Assembly: GCF_000330505.1 (NCBI RefSeq)
Contig: NW_004443518.1
Location: 191,652-211,716, forward strand
Source of the DNA: Entamoeba invadens IP1
Lineage: Eukaryota > Evosea > Mastigamoebida > Endamoebidae
DNA length: 20,065 nt
Direction of reading: 5' to 3'
Shown piece after piece: positions 1 through 9,082 of the stretch. The translations under genes and the position numbers were made by a program. The notes beneath the pieces are model-generated. The model was not told the DNA's origin. It did no database searches and saw only the letters and a program-made list of their open reading frames with translations. The number at the start of each line of letters is the position of its first letter. Position 1 is the stretch's first letter.

Positions 1-2
1 CC

Positions 3-116
3 GAATCCAAAGATATGAAAAGAAAAAAAAGATTACATCGAGTCGTTCTTAAGTTGCTGAAAGTGAAGTCGAAGTGCATTACATTCGTTTTTAATGTTTT
101 TTGGAACAATATTTAA
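3..116 (+). CDS. Possible 3' end of a gene running off the left edge
   Basis: An open frame enters from the left edge and runs 37 codons to a TAA at 114-116. The peptide is strongly basic at first (KRKKRLHR), then hydrophobic and aromatic near its end (FVFNVFWNN). Codon choice (GTC, CTG, TCG, AAG) is richer in G and C than the surrounding AT-rich DNA, which suggests real coding sequence. No family is recognised from so short a tail. There is an in-frame ATG at 15, so a tiny separate ORF is also possible. A remnant of a decayed gene cannot be excluded. Confidence 0.35.
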   Translation, partial: ESKDMKRKKRLHRVVLKLLKVKSKCITFVFNVFWNNI

Positions 117-141
117 TAAATATTTTACATTTTTTCTACTA

Positions 142-307
142 CAGTAAAACCTCCCAAGAGCGGGAGGGCGTGGTAATTTTGTTCTCTCAAGAGCGGGCAT
201 TTTTAGCCAATCAAATCTTAATTACCGCTCGGCAGAGAACTCTATTTTTAGTTTCGGTCTAAAAAATGCCCGCTCTTGAGAGAACCCACTCTTCGGAGGT
301 TTTACTG
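142..307. mobile_element. 166-bp TA-flanked MITE, mariner/pogo-like ends
   Basis: The two ends are inverted copies of CAGTAAAACCTCC, and the inverted similarity continues inward through a second shared block containing CTCTCAAGAGCGGGCATTTT. The element is flanked on both sides by the dinucleotide TA (140-141 and 308-309), the target duplication typical of the Tc1/mariner superfamily. The CAGT...AAACC start resembles pogo/Tigger-type ends; that family link is an inference. There is no coding capacity, so it would need a transposase supplied in trans. Its higher GC content sets it apart from the flanks. Confidence 0.8.
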
Positions 308-336
308 TATTTATGATTTTCATATCGTAACATTAC

Positions 337-443
337 TTTTCTTCCATAGGTCCGAGCCAAGGAAGGAAATTAAAAGAAAATGGAAGCGGTACACAAACGG
401 ACTGTTTGAATTCGTTGCAAAGCCTTTTTAATGCTCTGTATCA
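337..443 (+). repeat. Dispersed repeat, copy A (decayed coding fragment)
   Basis: This stretch aligns, in the same orientation, with 13567-13684. Shared blocks include TCCG-G-C-AAGGA-GA near the start, ACTGTTTGA / ATTGTTTGA in the middle, TTTTTAA, and TATCACT at the end. In one frame both copies encode a similar peptide (GTQTDCL here, GAQTDCL in the other copy, followed by a hydrophobic segment with FN), which suggests both derive from a coding sequence. In this copy the frame stays open to a TAG near 514. The parent gene family is not recognised. Confidence 0.5.
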
Positions 444-1232
444 CTCAGTCTTTACTGACTCGAAAGAACTACAAATAAAAACATTGGTGTGTACTGCTAT
501 TTTAAACAACAATTAGTTGATGCAGTGTTGACCAACAACATACCAATGTTGTTGGTAAAATGTATTTTATATATCAAATTATTTTTTAAATTTTAGAGAA
601 AACATTTTTTTAGTTTGGTTTGTTTAATTTTAAAAAGTAGACAAATAATAAATTTTGAAGATGGAACCAAATAAATTATTGGGAAATTACGACTTAAATT
701 CGAGAAATTAAGATGTCAATAGGTTTAAATAACAAATTAATTTCTTATTTATATAACCAAATAAAAATCATTTTTCTTTATTATTTGGGTTACAATTTTC
801 AAAAGGTGTTGAAAAAACTTTAATAATATGTGATGACACAAACACTTATATCAATTTACATAACTGTTATTAATACTTAAAACAACGCTTTTTTATTTTA
901 GTTGGCCTGTTATATGGAATTATTGGAAATATTAATTCAATTTCAAATGATTTTCCCCTTTTAACTTGTGTAATGTTATTAACATAATATATACTTAAAA
1001 AACAAGAAATTTTTAAAATAAACTCTAGATTTTTCGAATTTTAGTTTATTTAATTTTTGTTTAATGTTATTTTAAGTGTTAATCAATCAAAATAAATAAT
1101 AAAATGCCATGTTTAAATAAAATAATTATTGAAATTAAACCTCATTTTTAAAAAAATACAATTAAATGATTTATTTTATTCAAAAAACAAACTAGGATAT
1201 ATAATATAACAAATAACATCTGTTTAATATAT
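444..1232. other. AT-rich intergenic stretch with one strong hairpin
   Basis: No gene is seen. The DNA is rich in short A/T runs with stops in all frames. The only clear structure is a perfect hairpin at 531-556, listed separately. Just before the next gene, GATATATAATAT (1196-1207) lies about 26-37 bases upstream of the ATG and could act as its TATA-like element, but this is weak in such AT-rich sequence. Confidence 0.6.
531..556. repeat. Perfect 11-bp hairpin
   Basis: ACCAACAACAT (531-541) and ATGTTGTTGGT (546-556) are exact reverse complements around a four-base loop, ACCA. The arms are less AT-rich than the surroundings, so chance is less likely than for the many A/T palindromes nearby. 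No gene adjoins it and there is no evidence of function. It may be the core of a small palindromic element. Confidence 0.6.
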
Positions 1233-3002
1233 ATGACTCAATTAGAATTGTTGTACCTCAAAAATGTTGTTCTTTATATGGCCACTATGAGTGATATAAT
1301 ATCATTCATTTTTATGAACAAAAAGTGCAGAGATGTTGTCGACTCGATGTATATTAACCCATACAAACTGTCATATTACAACTCTGTGGAAAAAATACAA
1401 AAATTGTTTCCAGCGCTTCAAACATTATATTTAACAGACTTGATCACCAAAAACAGAAAATTGCAGACAGAAGTGACACACCTTGAAATCGACTTTTTGT
1501 CGTGTTCAAAAACCTTTTCTTTTTATACAATTCAATCAAAAAACATCATTGAAAAAATCAGAAAACTCCGAATCAAATTTTACAACTTGGACTGCTTAAC
1601 AAGCGACGTAGAGATGTTTCAGAACCTCCAAGTTCTATTTGTTGACCTTTCAATGTTCACAGCAAATGCAAACAATCGACTTTTCGAAATGATTGGTCAC
1701 AGGACTTTGAGAAGAGTCATTTTGACAATTTATGCAAGTCAACTTGAGGTCCTTTCCAAGTTCGATTATTCGAAACACCCATTAACAGAATACGTCTTTA
1801 TTGTAATTAAAATGGATCTTGATAATATGAACGAAAATTTCAAAGTAACACAAAAGAAATTGCAGTATAGAAATGTCAAATTTTATTGCACCATTCTTAC
1901 TGATTTATTCGATTTCGATTTCATCCCAACAGGTGTTTTACAAAATAGTTTCTATAATGTCTTTGTTACACATTTCTCTGATTTTGATGAAAATGATGAA
2001 CCATTCTCTCGTGATGCATTAAACCGCGACCAAATTCTAGTGGATTCATATTGCGATAAATGTGACAGTGCAGTCACTGAAGTTCTCAACAAGTGTTTAC
2101 TCAATAATGTTGTTCTGAAAAATTACAACAAAAATGACATTCAAAATATTCTAAAAGGATATTTAAAAGGAGTGTCACATCACAAACAAATTCTGAATTT
2201 TGAGACCACAACCATTCGAACAATTTCCATGTTCAACGTTATAGTTGAGAAAGTTGTGTTACCCCAAAGTGTCAAACACCTTACTATAGAAAACGTGTAT
2301 GGTAATGTGTATTTGGACGACTGTGTTTTAGAAATGCTTGATATTAAAAATTACAATGGAAGGGCGCTTGTCATTAACAACACTGTATTGAATGATTTTT
2401 CATTAACTAATACACAGAAAACGTGTGTTTCTTTCATTCACAAAACAAGTCCAAGTAGTGTTGAAATTACTGATAAAATGGTGTTAAATTGTGATGTTAT
2501 AAAAAGTTTTAGTGTTTCTAATTATGACCCCTTTGATTTTATCGTTGAGAGTGATGAATCGGACGTGAAGTGTGAATTTGTTGCTAAAGAAGTGAATTAC
2601 AATGGTATTTTGAAACGTGTGTATATCAATAGTTATGTTGGAAATGCCGACTTGTCTTTCTTTGAAATTAAATCATTTGATTTGAGGCAACCAGAATTGA
2701 ATGATAACACAAAGGTATCACTTACACTTGGAAATGTGGAGGAAGCAACCTTTTCAAATATGAATTTCGAGAAACTTGAATTGGGAATTGTTGTGAATTT
2801 GGAAATGTACAGCACACGTGTTACATCTCTTGTTGCAAAATATTTATACACTTTTGGATATCAAAATTCGACCTTTGAAAACATAAAAGCACACACAATT
2901 GGTAAAATTATTGGTCTTAAAGACGCAATTAAAAATTTGGAGGTTGAAAAGGAAGTTGGAAAATTCGTTCTTAAAATACAAGGACGTTTTGATCATTTTT
3001 AA
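1233..3002 (+). CDS. Entamoeba leucine-rich (LRR-like) protein, 589 aa
   Basis: A single uninterrupted ORF with no signal peptide or membrane segment, so the product is probably cytoplasmic or nuclear. The N-terminus (MTQLELLYLKNVVLYMATMS..., then FMNKKCRDVVDSMYINPYK) matches the head typical of the large Entamoeba family of leucine-rich proteins: a short helical, F-box-like segment, then N-K-x-C and x-x-N-P motifs. The remainder is rich in irregular leucine/isoleucine beta-strand patterns (for example VKHLTIENV, LEMLDIKNYNG) consistent with degenerate leucine-rich repeats, mainly between about residues 320 and 580. The start is the first ATG after stops, with a TATA-like run about 30 bases upstream. 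No catalytic motif is seen; a protein-binding role is an inference. Family membership is from pattern recognition, not a search. Confidence 0.65.
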   Translation: MTQLELLYLKNVVLYMATMSDIISFIFMNKKCRDVVDSMYINPYKLSYYNSVEKIQKLFPALQTLYLTDLITKNRKLQTEVTHLEIDFLSCSKTFSFYTIQSKNIIEKIRKLRIKFYNLDCLTSDVEMFQNLQVLFVDLSMFTANANNRLFEMIGHRTLRRVILTIYASQLEVLSKFDYSKHPLTEYVFIVIKMDLDNMNENFKVTQKKLQYRNVKFYCTILTDLFDFDFIPTGVLQNSFYNVFVTHFSDFDENDEPFSRDALNRDQILVDSYCDKCDSAVTEVLNKCLLNNVVLKNYNKNDIQNILKGYLKGVSHHKQILNFETTTIRTISMFNVIVEKVVLPQSVKHLTIENVYGNVYLDDCVLEMLDIKNYNGRALVINNTVLNDFSLTNTQKTCVSFIHKTSPSSVEITDKMVLNCDVIKSFSVSNYDPFDFIVESDESDVKCEFVAKEVNYNGILKRVYINSYVGNADLSFFEIKSFDLRQPELNDNTKVSLTLGNVEEATFSNMNFEKLELGIVVNLEMYSTRVTSLVAKYLYTFGYQNSTFENIKAHTIGKIIGLKDAIKNLEVEKEVGKFVLKIQGRFDHF

Positions 3003-3218
3003 GTTATTTTTCGTCTTTGTTTACAGCTAAGAAGGATTAACTCAATAATCAGTATTAACTTAACACACTCAATTTTTCCTATTAATAGAGTGATATAAGA
3101 TAAAAATATTTTATCGAATAAAAATAAATATTAATGATAAATAAAGTTTAAGGTTGAAGTAAAATTATTTTACCATGAATTTATTCATTTTGGTATAAAA
3201 GTATAAATTTTACCTCGG

Positions 3219-3235
3219 TGGATCTTTTAGATCCA
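3219..3235. repeat. Short GATC-containing hairpin
   Basis: TGGATCT (3219-3225) and AGATCCA (3229-3235) are perfect reverse complements with a TTT loop, followed by GCCG and a T run. The local GC content is higher than its surroundings. No gene ends next to it, so a terminator role is not supported. Confidence 0.45.
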
Positions 3236-3283
3236 GCCGTTTTTTCTGCACCTTTTTCAAGTAATACATTTTTGGTCTATTAT

Positions 3284-3299
3284 TTAGTCAATTGACTAA
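3284..3299. repeat. Perfect 16-bp palindrome
   Basis: TTAGTCAATTGACTAA is an exact palindrome, and with one offset base the symmetry continues outward (ATTAT... / ...ATAAT). It lies about 60 bases from the GATC hairpin. It might be a dimeric protein-binding site or the relic of a small inverted-repeat element; neither can be shown from one copy. Confidence 0.4.
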
Positions 3300-3733
3300 T
3301 AATATAATCCAAAATTTATTTTGTCATTTAATGTTTTTTAAAAAGCAAAAAAATGATGTGTATAATTATTAAAATTTGTAACAAACAACAATAAATATGT
3401 TAAATACATATTAGTTAATATATAATCACCAAACAAACAAAGAACCAATTTAAAGCCAATTTACACAATCTTTAAATTTGTATATATTATATAATCATAT
3501 GAAAAAGTGAGTCTTAAAAAAACTTGAAGTTCTTGTTTTTAATAAATCTTGTATGTACCAACGTCGTTGTTTATCAATTTATTATCATTTTTTGTTGAAT
3601 TTGCAACTAATAGATTATTAAGAGTTGTAAATATTTATTATTTTTTCTGATATTGATAGAATTTATTTTTTTAAATCCAGTTATTGTGTTGAAATATTTT
3701 TTGTTGTGTGATCAATCAAATTAATTATTTATT

Positions 3734-3889
3734 TGTTGCTCCAATCTGACATTCTGCACAAAGTATGACCAATACTCTAATCCTAACACGTATGGGAATT
3801 GCACAACACTCTGCGAAATCATCACAACATGTCTGGCAATGATGCCAAATTACAATGGATATGCTATTTGCAAAGATGGATACAAACCG
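3734..3889 (+). pseudogene. TMK pseudogene, upstream fragment of the Cys-rich ectodomain
   Basis: One frame gives a cysteine-rich peptide of about 52 residues (CCSNLTFC, GNCTTLCEIITTC, AICKDGYKP) of the kind found in the stalk of Entamoeba transmembrane kinases. Upstream there is only AT-rich DNA with stops, so the signal peptide and most of the ectodomain are missing. The fragment ends at the left copy of a 9-bp duplication (TACAAACCG, 3881-3889), where a Mutator-like element is inserted. Beyond the element the same frame resumes at 6604 (YKP continues into STCGKSCDKC), so this piece and 6604-8387 are the two halves of one former gene. Confidence 0.75.
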
Positions 3890-3931
3890 GGTTAAAGGGT
3901 CAAATAAATTGGATTTTAATATTTAGTAATT

Positions 3932-4096
3932 GAATAATTTGGGATTGAATCTGTTTCAATTTTAATTCAATCACAATTCTAATAAAGTTCAACTTGCAAT
4001 TTTAGATAAAAACATGTTTCTATGTATATTTATAGAACTTGAAGATGTTTATTTTTTATATGGGAAAGTCACACAACAATTATAATTAATTTAAAT
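3932..4096 (+). repeat. MULE terminal inverted repeat, left
   Basis: This block begins GAATAATTTGGG and matches the reverse complement of 6427-6591 over its whole length. Long, near-perfect terminal repeats of this size are typical of many Mutator-family elements and often contain the promoter and transposase binding sites. Confidence 0.85.
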
Positions 4097-4235
4097 TTAT
4101 AATAAATATAATTATTTGTAAAATAATAAGAATCAAAATAACACTATAAAATATATGTTTTATTATTACAATAGTTTATTTTATATTTATTTATAGTATA
4201 CGTTTCAAATGTAATTGATGTTGGAAATTAATAAT

Positions 4236-5991
4236 TTAAAGAAATCTTTTAGTTGTATTTTTCTTTGTAACTTTCTTTTTTCTTTTGCCATCACCAACAA
4301 ATCTTCTTTTTGATGGTGGCAAATAATTTGTTTTATCAAAACCTGTTTCACATAACACAACTTCATTTACCAATTCTTTGGGGGAATCAATTGTCGTTGT
4401 TTCATTCTCGGTATTAAATACAGAGTCTTCTTGTACACACCGTTCTGTTGTGCAAATTTGTTTTGAATAATCTCTAATATCATTAATTGTTTTTTCGTCT
4501 GCTTCCTGAATTTTCCATTCTAAACACTTTGTCATATCGATAGGTTCTTCAACTTGTGTTTGTTCATACAATTTAAACCATCTGAACGTATCAATAGTTT
4601 CAATCAAATACTTTTCAAATGAATCAATTGATCCACTTTTACTATAATAATTTAAGGTTAGATTGTGTATAGTGTTGGTCTGTTAATAAAATGATTCTTC
4701 CCCTTATCCATTTGATTAATTTTTAACAATTCCGAATCTTTGTGTTTCATTAAAGTGATTAACAATTTGTTCAAAGTTGGTTTCTTACAACACAGCCTTT
4801 TCACGAGTGCTGAATGATAAGATTCACTCAAATTATCAGTCCTCAATTTTTGATTGAACTGGCACCACAATTTGATTGGCCACTTTTCTAACCAATTCAG
4901 CTTAAAATACATAAGCAACTCCATTACAAGTTGTTTTGTTTTATCATCGAATTTACAACTGACGGCTTTGTTGTTAATAATATCAAATCTGTGTGGTATT
5001 TCACTTGCTTTAAAAAATCCAAAGTTTTCTAATTGTTGACAATGGACCATATTGATGTTTCTGGATAATATTGCTGTGAAAGACCCAAGGGTTGTACTTT
5101 TCTCCATATGCATTGGGTAAAATGGAAATAGCAAACATGGACACAACATTTAAACCCAATTAGAGCATTGATGACAGCAGTTTCGAAATCAAGCATAACA
5201 CTTGTATTTTCATCAAACAATAAATAACCCATGTGAGTTATAAAATATTCGTTTAATAAATGGAACAAATTTAAATAGTCCAATTCTGTTTTGTTAGTCA
5301 TCAAACAATGACAAAACGTAAAGCATTGACCATTAGATAAAACACAATGAATTGTGTATAATTGCTTATAAGAAATTGGACAAGAATTATACTTTCCATC
5401 CATACAAACGTAAGCAATTTTTCTATCTTTTATCTTATTCATTTTTTCATTAGAGATCATAATAAAAAAACGGTCTTCGTCTTTTATGTAGTATTTACCA
5501 CTATTCAATAATTCTTCAATTTTATCTCCAATCAATTCACTTTTTATTTTGTTGATTGTTCTTCTTAATGACGTTCTTCTTTTTTGATCAGATGGATTGA
5601 TTGTTTGGTATTGTTCTAATATTGCTGTTGCCGAACTTAAAATGTTAGTTCCTTGTTTGCACAGTTCTGTTAATTGTTTATCACTGTTGGTAATTTTTGG
5701 AAGATGTGGATGAACTGTCTTATTTTGATCAACATATTTAAATTGGAGAAATTTGAAATTTTCACCCGATCCTTCTGTTTTTAATATTTCTATTTTAACA
5801 TCACATTGTGGGCATTTATAAACAGTTCTTGAAACGTTTAAAGGATTAAATGTATAACCGGATACACATGGTAACATGTTTTTTTCTCCATTTGATGCTT
5901 TTTTCCGGCTTGGTACTTGAGTAATACTATCAATTTGCATAAAAGAGTTTGTAGCGATTATTTTTAATATTAAAAACGGATTGCTTTTCAT
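4236..5991 (-). pseudogene. MULE transposase, broken by two frameshifts
   Basis: The first segment (5991 to about 5030, 320 codons) carries a FLYWCH/WRKY-GCM1-like zinc motif (C60-C63 with H94-H96), then the MULE catalytic part: an aspartate at 198 in MDGKYN, a second at 268 in LDFETA, and the C-x2-H motif C287/H290 (CYFHFTQ). Near 5030 the frame shifts and continues in 5149-4658 (FGFFKASEIPHRFDII..., RTDNLSESYH), which fits the region after the DDE core in this family. A second shift near 4670-4690 leads into 4607-4236, whose tail is basic (GKRKKKVTKK). No Entamoeba-type intron (GTTTGT...TAG) explains the shifts without removing the C-x2-H motif. As sequenced it encodes no complete transposase, so the element would be non-autonomous. 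Confidence 0.8.
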
Positions 5992-6426
5992 GTGTTATCA
6001 TATTATATTTATTTAAATCATTTTTATTTTTTAAGTAAAAGTGTGATTTTAATAAATAAAACAATAACCAAACACAAAAATATTGTAATTTAATTATTGT
6101 TTTTAAACTCTGTTTTAAATCACAATAAAATTTTATTAATTATCAAATATTAAATAATTAAACAAATAAATAAAGGCGAAAAACAATTCTGTTTATTTTA
6201 AAACATCAATGCAAAAAATTTTATATTTAAGTCAAATAAATAATAACATATAAAAAATAATTTATATTTTAAACACACAAAATCAATTTTAATTGATTAA
6301 GTCATCGCATTAAAAATTATATTTAGTTGGTATTTTGTTAATTGTTACTTTGTTTATTTTATATTTTTAATTATAATATTATATATGTATTTTTGTTATT
6401 TTACGAATATTAATATATATTGTTAT
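5992..6426. other. AT-rich internal part of the MULE, upstream of its transposase
   Basis: This is the stretch between the transposase start and the right inverted repeat. It is almost entirely A and T with no ORF. It should contain the transposase 5' leader, but no distinct promoter motif can be picked out. Confidence 0.6.
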
Positions 6427-6591
6427 ATTTAAATTAATTATAATTGTTGTGTGACTTTCCCATATAAAAAATAAACATCTTCAAGTTCTATAAATATACA
6501 TAGAAACATGTTTTTATCTAAAATTGCAAGTTGAACTTTATTAGAATTGTGATTGAATTAAAATTGAAACAGATTCAATCCCAAATTATTC
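6427..6591 (-). repeat. MULE terminal inverted repeat, right
   Basis: This is the exact reverse complement of 3932-4096. It ends AATTATTC, followed by 12 more bases (GACCACCCAATC) before the 9-bp target duplication. It lies immediately upstream of the minus-strand transposase. Confidence 0.85.
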
Positions 6592-6603
6592 GACCACCCA
6601 ATC

Positions 6604-8387
6604 TACAAACCGTCCACCTGTGGCAAAAGTTGTGATAAATGCGATGTGAAATTCATTCACACAAATGAATAGTGTGCAACACGTGATGTCTTTGGCAACT
6701 GCATTGACTGCAACAACACATTCTATCGCATTGGTACAAACGATAAATACTGCAGACCACAAAGTGAGCGAATTGGATGTATCAACACAAGCACTTATGG
6801 CTGCTTGATATGTGAAGATGGGTACTATTTACACACAAGTGAGTTTGACAAGTGTGATGACAACTGTACACTCTGCACATCACTAACTGAGTGCACTGGT
6901 TGTGTTGCAACACACATTTTAGTCGACTTACAGTGTGTTTATTTCTCAAACTGTTTCAAATTGTATTTCTGCATTAAACAACAAGTGCACGCAATGTACT
7001 GACAATTTCAAAGTCAATGCAGATGGAACTCAATGCGACAAAACGACTAACTGTGGTTTGGTCGTCGTACTTCCTGTTGTCATGACATTCATAGTTTTGG
7101 TAATACTAACTTTAATAATAATCACACTATCTTATTTCATTAATAAAAAACAAAGAACAAATAAAAAGAGGCTTTTTGTGTATTTACAATGAAAAAATCG
7201 AATATTCCAATTAAAGTACTTGGAAACAACATTCTGACAAATAAGACTGATTTTTTAATAACAATGATGACACAAAAGACTTTATTAAAGTTAATTCAGA
7301 AAGTCGAGAACTTCTTTGTGTTGGAAACAAAGGAAAAGGAAATTTGAAAGTTCGAATCACAACACCAAACACCAAACAAAAATATTTAATAAGAACAGAA
7401 CCCAAAATAGTGACTTTAAAGAGTGGATTTGCGTGTGAATTTGAAGTCTTTTTAACACCACATTGTACTCTCAATTTAGAAGACAAAATCGCAATTGTTT
7501 TGTAAGCTTTAAACAGTGGAATGTTATTCATCGTCTTATGTTATTATAAATGCGAAGACTGAAAACTCGACGTGTCTTGACTACGATGAGTTAATTGAAG
7601 AAAATAAACTTGGTGAGGGGTCTTTTGGTATTGTGTACAAAGGAATGTACAGAGGAAATGTTGTTGCAATTAAAAAGATGAAACAAATTAATAATTCGGA
7701 TGAAGAAAAATTAATTGATGAATTCGAAAAGGAAGTGCAAATGTTAGACAAGTTTAGGTGTGATTACATTGTCCATTTCTATGGTGCTGTTTTTATACCA
7801 AACAAGATGTGTATGGTGACTGAATTTGCACAATTTGGGAGTTTACAAGACTTAATTAAACATAAAACAAAAGAAGAAATTGAAACTAAGTTACGAGTCA
7901 AAATGTTACTTGATGCAGCTAAAGGTATTTCATATTTGCATGAGAATGGGATATTACACAGAGACATCAAGCCAGACAACATTCTTGTGTTATCACTTGA
8001 TGTGAATGAAAAGGTGAATGCAAAATTGACAGACTTTGGAAGTGCAAGAAACGTCAATCTACTGATGACTAACATGACTTTCACCAAAGGTATAGGCACT
8101 CCAAAGTATATGGCGCCTGAAATTCTAAAACGAGATAAATACACTAAAAGCGCGGACATTTCTTCGTTCGGAGTGACTATGTATGAGGTGGTTGGGTGGA
8201 GTGAGGCATATCAAAAAGATGGCTTTTAATACCCATGGAAAATAGCAGAGTTTGTGATGTCAGGTAAACGACTTGAAAGAAAAGAAAAATGCCAATACCT
8301 CTGTATGATGTTATTAAAATGTGTTGGGTACAGGAACAAACAAACAGAATAACTATTGATAAAATAGTTGTTTTACTGGCTTTTTGA
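6604..8387 (+). pseudogene. TMK pseudogene, downstream part: Cys stalk, TM, kinase
   Basis: Translating successive frames gives a CXXC-rich stalk (6604-7050), a membrane helix (VVLPVVMTFIVLVILTLIII, about 7055-7130), a juxtamembrane domain with the CEFEVFLTPHC motif, and a kinase domain with GEGSFG, VAIK, HRDIKPDN, DFG and APE. Breaks: an in-frame TAG at 6670-6672; frameshifts near 6940, 7170 and 7250; TAA at 7503-7505 with a further shift; TAA at 8227-8229; and a shift near 8285. The last segment (PLYDVIKMCWVQEQ) resembles a normal kinase C-lobe end and stops at 8385-8387. The kinase part alone is still open from about 7516 to 8229. Positions 7609-8114 are identical to 14290-14795 of the intact TMK on the other strand, while flanking codons differ. 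A disabled, 5'-truncated relative of the gene at 14001-19343, patched by gene conversion. Confidence 0.85.
7609..8114 (+). repeat. 506-bp identical kinase tract, pseudogene copy
   Basis: Every base read here matches the reverse complement of 14290-14795. The tract starts at the leucine codon of LGEGSFG and ends two bases into the alanine codon of APE. Just upstream, GAAAATAAA differs from GAAAACAAG; just downstream, GCGCCTGAAATTCTA differs from GCACCCGAGGTGTTG. The sharp edges and the lack of even silent differences point to recent gene conversion or duplication rather than selection. Confidence 0.9.
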
Positions 8388-8537
8388 AAATGTAAGTGTT
8401 GTTTAATAAATTGTTCTAATGTTTAAAATAAAGAGCTAAACTATTATATTTTGTTTGAATTTGTTATCTATTAATTAAAATTTGAATTCAGTTTCTATTC
8501 TTAGTATTATTGACAAAATTAAAATAGTTTAACTAAT

Positions 8538-8717
8538 ACAGACATGGTACTAAGGTTTCGACTAATAATTAATAATTTTTTTACCATTGTAACAAAATAA
8601 GAAAGGTTAAATTTGGAACAGTTTTTAAGAAATAAATTGGAAAACTTGTTCATTTGTATTCAAATAGTAATTAAATAGAAAGTCGAAACCTTGGTACTCG
8701 TAGAAACTTTAGTCCCA
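8538..8717 (+). mobile_element. MITE-like repeat family 2, copy 1
   Basis: About 180 bp with similar inverted ends: GGTACTAAGGTTTCGAC on the left and GTCGAAACCTTGGTAC on the right, followed by a related tail (GTAGAAACTTTAGTCCC). It aligns over its length with the reverse complement of 12549-12747, including internal blocks such as AAATAAGAAA, AACAGTTTTTA and AACTTGTTC. It has no ORF. Exact ends and the target duplication are unclear; TA occurs beside both ends of this copy. Confidence 0.65.
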
Positions 8718-9082
8718 TATATGAAATTGCAACCATAATAAATTTGTACACAAATCAAATTGTTAATTGTTTTAAAAAATGTTTTTTTTATTTTTTATTC
8801 GATTGTAATTATATTTATTGTGACAAATAAATTAGACTTGATTTGTGTTATAATAAATGGTTGGTCGTATTTTAAACTATTTTGCCAATATATAATTATA
8901 AGTGAATTTGCTAAACGTTTTTATCAACATAACAATCAAAAGGGGTTTAAAATATGGTTTTTTAATGATATGAAATAGACTTTATATATTTTAAATATAA
9001 CTAATTTATTACAATTTTCAAGTAAATATCAAATTCTTGTAAAATCGATGCTCTTGATGAAACAACTTTTACCAAATAAAAA
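8718..9082. other. AT-rich spacer
   Basis: No gene or structured element is supported. A 72-codon open frame here has low-complexity, AT-driven composition, no similarity to neighbours and no credible start context, so it is not called. Confidence 0.55.

Larger units (their letters stand above)
3003..3733. other. AT-rich intergenic stretch with two palindromes
   Basis: No coding sequence is supported between the leucine-rich gene and the TMK remnant. Two compact inverted repeats stand out and are listed separately (3219-3235 and 3284-3299). The missing 5' part of the TMK pseudogene is not found here, so that gene copy is truncated on its upstream side. Confidence 0.6.
3890..6603 (-). mobile_element. 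Mutator-like element (MULE) with 165-bp inverted repeats
   Basis: A 165-bp block at 3932-4096 is repeated, inverted and without any mismatch that I can see, at 6427-6591. Between the repeats lies a broken MULE-type transposase on the minus strand. The true ends are inferred to lie farther out, at 3890 and 6603: there a 9-bp direct repeat TACAAACCG (3881-3889 and 6604-6612) flanks the element, the usual Mutator target duplication length. Removing the element plus one duplicate rejoins the TMK reading frame, which confirms the boundary. The segments outside the 165-bp repeats differ in length (42 bases left, 12 right) but begin similarly (GGTTAAAGGGT against GATTGGGTGG when read inward). Confidence 0.85.

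Noticed and set aside
3923..4160. CRISPR-like or tandem repeat array
   Set aside because: No evenly spaced direct repeats occur; this is a eukaryotic locus and the repeat is a transposon end.
4658..5149. Transposase frame changes explained by spliceosomal introns
   Set aside because: No GTTTGT...TAG pair fits. A GTTTGC...TAG reading near 5030-5130 would delete the conserved C-x2-H motif.
3923..6600. Target duplication directly outside the 165-bp repeats
   Set aside because: The 9 bases outside are TTAGTAATT on the left and GACCACCCA on the right and do not match. The matching 9-mers lie farther out, at 3881-3889 and 6604-6612.
8760..8978. 72-codon ORF in AT-rich DNA
   Set aside because: Low-complexity F/I/Y composition, no ATG at the frame start, and no relatives or promoter.
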